A DNA stretch of 8,236 bases. Source: Bacteroidota bacterium. GTDB taxonomy: Bacteria; Bacteroidota; Ignavibacteria; Ignavibacteriales; Ignavibacteriaceae. Where the stretch lies: positions 1-8,236 of the forward strand of contig JAEYUD010000213.1 of assembly GCA_023433685.1 (NCBI GenBank), given 5' to 3'. Position numbers and translations under genes: made by a program. The notes below the pieces were generated by a model. It ran no database searches. It saw only the letters and a list, made by a program, of their open reading frames with translations, and had not been told where the DNA came from. This document shows, piece after piece, positions 5,470 to 8,236 of this stretch (positions within the stretch are counted from its first letter, which is position 1; each line of letters starts with the position of its first letter).

Positions 5470-6393
5470 ATGAAGCCAAGAAGACTGCGGGAAGGTGATC
5501 TGATCGCTTTGATCACACCTGCCTCCGCGCCTGCCAAACAGGAAAGAATAGAAGCAGGCATAAATTATTTACATGAAAGGGGTTACAGAACAATCGTGAT
5601 GCCTAACGCCGGTAAACGGAGGGGCTACCTCGCGGGCACCGACCGGGATCGTGCCAACGATATTCACGAGGCATTTGGTAACCCGGATATCAAAGCGATC
5701 ATCTCAATGAGGGGTGGATATGGGGCCGGAAGATTGCTCCCTGGCCTTGATTTTGGCTTAGCGGGCAGAAATCCCAAGATTTTTACGGGATACAGCGATA
5801 TCACCACTCTTCAGATGGCAATGCTCACGCAATCGTCGCTGGTTACATTTTCAGGTCCGATGTCGGCGGTTGATTTCGCGGGTGAATTATCCGGTTACAC
5901 TATCGACAATTATTTTAAAGTGGTGAGTGAAGGCTGGAACGGGGAAGTGATCCCTCCGACCGGTGAAACAATGTCAGGCAACAGAAAGGGACGGGCCTCC
6001 GGTATATCGGCAGGCGGAAATCTGGCGGTCTATTGCGGTATAATGGGGAGCAAATATCTTCCATCGCCCGAAGGAAAAATATTCTTTTTTGAAGACGTTT
6101 CGGAGCCCCCGTACAGGATCGACAGGTTTCTGAACAATTTACGGCTGGCGGGCTATTTCGAGAAAGCAGCGGGATTTGTATTCGGCAAGTTCACCGAGGG
6201 TGACCCGAGTGACGGACCAACGCTGACCCAAAGTGAGGTTTTTGAAGATTATATTTCAATGATAGAAAAACCGGTGGTCACCAACTTCCCGTTTGGACAC
6301 ATCAAAGATATGTTCACTTTGCCTTTTGGGATAAAAGTGGAGATAGATTCTGATTCGGGAAGTGTATTTTACTCCGAAAGCGCGGTAATTTAA
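5470..6393 (+). CDS. ldcA: LD-carboxypeptidase, peptidase family S66 (LdcA/MccF type)
   Basis: 307 residues, the normal length for S66 serine peptidases. LdcA removes the terminal D-Ala from the L,D-linked murein tetrapeptide in the cytoplasm during peptidoglycan recycling; the related MccF group cleaves microcin C-like peptides. The N-terminus LREGDLIALITPASAP (6-21) is the family's first strand. RGGYGAGRLL (81-90) is the glycine loop. S109 in TGYSDIT is the expected nucleophile, E208 in FFEDVSEPPYRIDR and H277 in FPFGHIKD complete the Ser-Glu-His triad. An in-frame TTG at 5353 would add 39 residues overlapping the divergent gene and unlike the family, so I chose the ATG at 5470. The ribosome binding site is poor (GAG only). 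It is the only plus-strand gene here and converges on purE, sharing stop-codon bases. LdcA is preferred to MccF, without proof. Confidence 0.92.
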   Translation: MKPRRLREGDLIALITPASAPAKQERIEAGINYLHERGYRTIVMPNAGKRRGYLAGTDRDRANDIHEAFGNPDIKAIISMRGGYGAGRLLPGLDFGLAGRNPKIFTGYSDITTLQMAMLTQSSLVTFSGPMSAVDFAGELSGYTIDNYFKVVSEGWNGEVIPPTGETMSGNRKGRASGISAGGNLAVYCGIMGSKYLPSPEGKIFFFEDVSEPPYRIDRFLNNLRLAGYFEKAAGFVFGKFTEGDPSDGPTLTQSEVFEDYISMIEKPVVTNFPFGHIKDMFTLPFGIKVEIDSDSGSVFYSESAVI

Positions 6394-6884
6394 CTCCCAA
6401 GTTTTCTATTCTTCTCAAGCACCATTTCACTTAAGGAATTTTTGTAGGCTACTATCCGCTCCATCAGTTCAGGGACGGATGTTGCCAGAATCTGTACCGC
6501 GAGGAGCCCCGCGTTTTTGGCCTGGTTTATAGCCACGGTAGCCACCGGCACCCCTCCCGGCATTTGGACGATCGAGAGAAGTGAATCGAGTCCGTCCAGC
6601 GATTTGAGTTTCACCGGAACACCGATCACAGGAAGAGGTGAATAAGCAGCAGTCATTCCCGGAAGGTGCGCCGCGCCGCCTGCCCCCGCGATGATAACCT
6701 TAATGCCCCGTTTATGAGCATTCGTGGCATACTCTGACATTAAAGAGGGGGTTCTGTGAGCAGATACAATTTTAAGCTCGTATTCAACACCGAATTCTTT
6801 CAGAATCTTTGCGGCTTCTTCCATTACGGGGAGGTCTGAGTCGCTACCCATTATAATTCCAACAAGCGGGGATGGACTTTTCAT
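6390..6884 (-). CDS. purE: N5-carboxyaminoimidazole ribonucleotide mutase (PurE, class I)
   Basis: 164 residues, full length. PurE class I moves the carboxyl group of N5-CAIR to carbon 4 to give CAIR in de novo purine synthesis, as a cytoplasmic octamer. The family motifs are all present: MGSDSD (12-17), SAHRTP with H43, the equivalent of the catalytic E. coli H45, at 41-46, AGAGGAAHLPGM, and SLLSIVQMPGGVPVATVAI. The PurK partner is encoded directly upstream, which fits class I (bacterial, PurK-dependent) rather than class II PurE. The ATG follows the purK TAG with no gap, and AAAGGA within the last purK codons serves as its ribosome binding site. Its TAA overlaps the ldcA TAA on the other strand. 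Confidence 0.97.
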   Translation of the reverse strand: MKSPSPLVGIIMGSDSDLPVMEEAAKILKEFGVEYELKIVSAHRTPSLMSEYATNAHKRGIKVIIAGAGGAAHLPGMTAAYSPLPVIGVPVKLKSLDGLDSLLSIVQMPGGVPVATVAINQAKNAGLLAVQILATSVPELMERIVAYKNSLSEMVLEKNRKLGS

Positions 6885-8024
6885 CTATTTATCCTTTCCG
6901 ATTCTAATTTTTCGCTCCAATTCGGTTAATTCGCTCATTATTTTTACCGGGTTGTCACCAATTTTTGTAATGTGCCCCATCTTACGCACTATTCGTGATT
7001 CCTTCTTGCCGTAGAAGTGAAGGTGAACATCCGGTTTGAAAAGAATTTCACTCAAATTGAATATTTTCCCCTCACCGTCATGTTTGCCGAGAGTGTTAAC
7101 CATGACCGCGCATGGTTTTACAAGATTGGTCCATCCTAATGGCAGTTCCAGGATTGCCCGGATGTGGTTCTCGAATTGTGAAGTTGTGCACCCTTCAATG
7201 GTGTAATGTCCTGAATTATGGGGCCTTGGTGCCATTTCGTTAATCAGGATCTCTCCTTCGGCGGTCAGGAAAAGTTCCACGCCGAAGATACCTTTACCTT
7301 TAACGCTTTTAACGGCTTCAGAAGCGATTTTGGCTGCTTTCTCAGCAATAGCTCCGGGGATATCCGCGGGAGCGATCACGAATTTGCAGATATGGTCTTC
7401 CTGGATTGTCTCAACCACCGGATAGGCTGCCAATTCATGTGAATTTACCGCCACCATCACCGCGAGTTCTTTTGTGAATTCGACAACTTTTTCCGCCATA
7501 ACCGAAGAGTGTCTTCCGGTAAGTTTCTTCATCCCCTCGAGCATTTCGGACTCATTGCTGACGAAGTGGTTCCCGTAACCATCATAGCCCATTTTCCTTG
7601 ATTTCAGGATAAACGAGGTGCCAAGTTCTTCTGCTACTTGCGCGTATGTCTCGTTTCCGGATAAAGCGATAAAACCGGGGACTGGGAGCCCGTGATTTTT
7701 TAAAGTCTGTTTCTGGATAAGTTTATCCTGAATAAGCTCAATGGTTTCGGGGGAAGGGAAGACTGGCTTGCCAAGTGATTCGATGAAGCGCAGCCGCTCA
7801 GGATTTACAAACTCATTTTCAAGTGTAATAATATCGCAAACACTCGCGAAATCCGCAAGGGTTTTGTCATCAGACATGTCGCCGGTGAAGTCAAGTTTGG
7901 TCATCATACCGGCGGGTGAATCTGCTTTTGATTCAAAAACCGCTACCTTAAAACCCATCCGGTACGCCGCAAGCGCGGACATTTTGGCAAGCTGGCCTCC
8001 GCCGAGGAACCCGATTGTTGTCAA
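6885..8024 (-). CDS. purK: N5-carboxyaminoimidazole ribonucleotide synthetase (PurK, ATP-grasp)
   Basis: 379 residues, normal for PurK. It joins bicarbonate and AIR at the cost of ATP to form N5-CAIR, the substrate of PurE, encoded next. The N-terminal domain opens with IGFLGGGQLAKM (4-15). The ATP-grasp part shows the SRKMGYDGYGNHFV loop, and the C-terminal part has the metal and substrate signature EMAPRPHNSGHYTIEGC followed by TSQFENHIRAI. The start is a TTG at 8024 with TGGAGAT upstream; no ATG lies near the conserved first strand, and the frame above it is closed by a stop. It follows the ComEC-like gene after 6 bp, so it is probably cotranscribed with it. Cytoplasmic. Confidence 0.97.
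   Translation of the reverse strand: MTTIGFLGGGQLAKMSALAAYRMGFKVAVFESKADSPAGMMTKLDFTGDMSDDKTLADFASVCDIITLENEFVNPERLRFIESLGKPVFPSPETIELIQDKLIQKQTLKNHGLPVPGFIALSGNETYAQVAEELGTSFILKSRKMGYDGYGNHFVSNESEMLEGMKKLTGRHSSVMAEKVVEFTKELAVMVAVNSHELAAYPVVETIQEDHICKFVIAPADIPGAIAEKAAKIASEAVKSVKGKGIFGVELFLTAEGEILINEMAPRPHNSGHYTIEGCTTSQFENHIRAILELPLGWTNLVKPCAVMVNTLGKHDGEGKIFNLSEILFKPDVHLHFYGKKESRIVRKMGHITKIGDNPVKIMSELTELERKIRIGKDK
6892..6897 (-). promoter_or_regulatory. Shine-Dalgarno of purE inside purK
   Basis: The minus strand reads AAAGGA, 7 nt before the purE ATG. The bases are part of the final Gly-Lys-Asp codons of purK, so purE translation is probably coupled to purK. Confidence 0.7.
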
Positions 8025-8030
8025 ACTACA

Positions 8031-8236
8031 CTATCTCCAGTCTATTTGTGAAATTTTATTTGAATCTATCTGAATAACAAAGCAACCCTCGAGATCAGTT
8101 CTTAAAACTCTGATCCCGGCGTCATCAAGCCTGTCGATCACTTCCGGGTGGGGATGGCGGAATCTGTTTCCTGCCCCAGCGCTGATCAGTGCAATTTCAG
8201 GATTGGTTTGCTCCAGAAAGGCTTGAGATGTCCCGG
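8031..8236 (-). CDS. comEC: ComEC/Rec2-like protein, C-terminal end only
   Basis: Only the last 67 codons and a TAG stop are inside the window; the gene begins beyond the right edge. The peptide contains IALISAGAGNRFRHPHPEVI and then LDDAGIRVLRTDLEGCFVI, the characteristic end of the metallo-beta-lactamase-like domain found at the C-terminus of ComEC, the inner-membrane channel that takes up single-stranded DNA in natural transformation. A free-standing protein with the same domain cannot be excluded from this fragment. It lies 6 bp upstream of purK in the same orientation. Confidence 0.75.
   Translation of the reverse strand, partial: GTSQAFLEQTNPEIALISAGAGNRFRHPHPEVIDRLDDAGIRVLRTDLEGCFVIQIDSNKISQIDWR
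8033..8039 (-). promoter_or_regulatory. Shine-Dalgarno deciding the TTG start of purK
   Basis: The minus strand reads TGGAGAT, whose GGAG core lies 10 nt before the TTG at 8024. It overlaps the last Trp-Arg codons and stop of the upstream gene. It is the main evidence for the non-ATG start. Confidence 0.65.

Noticed and set aside
1..8236. tRNA or rRNA genes, CRISPR arrays, insertion sequences or phage genes
   Set aside because: No regularly spaced repeats, transposase or integrase motifs, or cloverleaf-like segments were seen; nearly all the window is accounted for by protein-coding genes.

Overview
The window is a bacterial chromosome segment, roughly half G+C by eye, with tightly packed genes and recognisable Shine-Dalgarno sequences. 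Three genes (glycosyltransferase-like, spsF-like, purK) appear to start with TTG. Lineage cannot be fixed from this sequence. A ComEC-type protein, a cytoplasmic LD-carboxypeptidase and an SpsE/SpsF/NeuB-style sugar cluster would suit several phyla; a relative of the FCB group is only a weak guess.

Right part (about 5470-8236). A minus-strand housekeeping operon runs comEC (only its 3' end is present), purK and purE, with gaps of 6 and 0 bp. A plus-strand LD-carboxypeptidase gene (5470-6393) converges on purE, and the two share a TTAA that supplies both stop codons. The 108-bp divergent gap 5362-5469 is A/T-rich and carries a perfect 7-5-7 inverted repeat.

Left part (1-5361). Six minus-strand genes run in the order GT-B-like glycosyltransferase, SpsF-type cytidylyltransferase, class III PLP aminotransferase, PtmA-like short-chain dehydrogenase (SDR), KdsC-type HAD phosphatase and NeuB-type nonulosonate synthase (cut by the left edge). 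After a 123-bp gap behind the first gene, the other five are packed with spacings of +25, +1, -7 and -11 bp, so they almost certainly form one transcript.

Together they read as a pathway for a sialic-acid-like 9-carbon sugar. NeuB condenses phosphoenolpyruvate with a hexose or a hexose 6-phosphate. The HAD enzyme can remove a phosphate. The SDR and aminotransferase can oxidise and then aminate a hydroxyl. The SpsF protein can activate the product with CMP, and the GT-B protein can transfer it. The combination resembles, but does not match, the textbook Neu5Ac, legionaminic and pseudaminic acid pathways. It is the best candidate here for an undescribed system: an amino-modified nonulosonate made with a class III aminotransferase and an SpsF enzyme. 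The final sugar is inferred, not shown.
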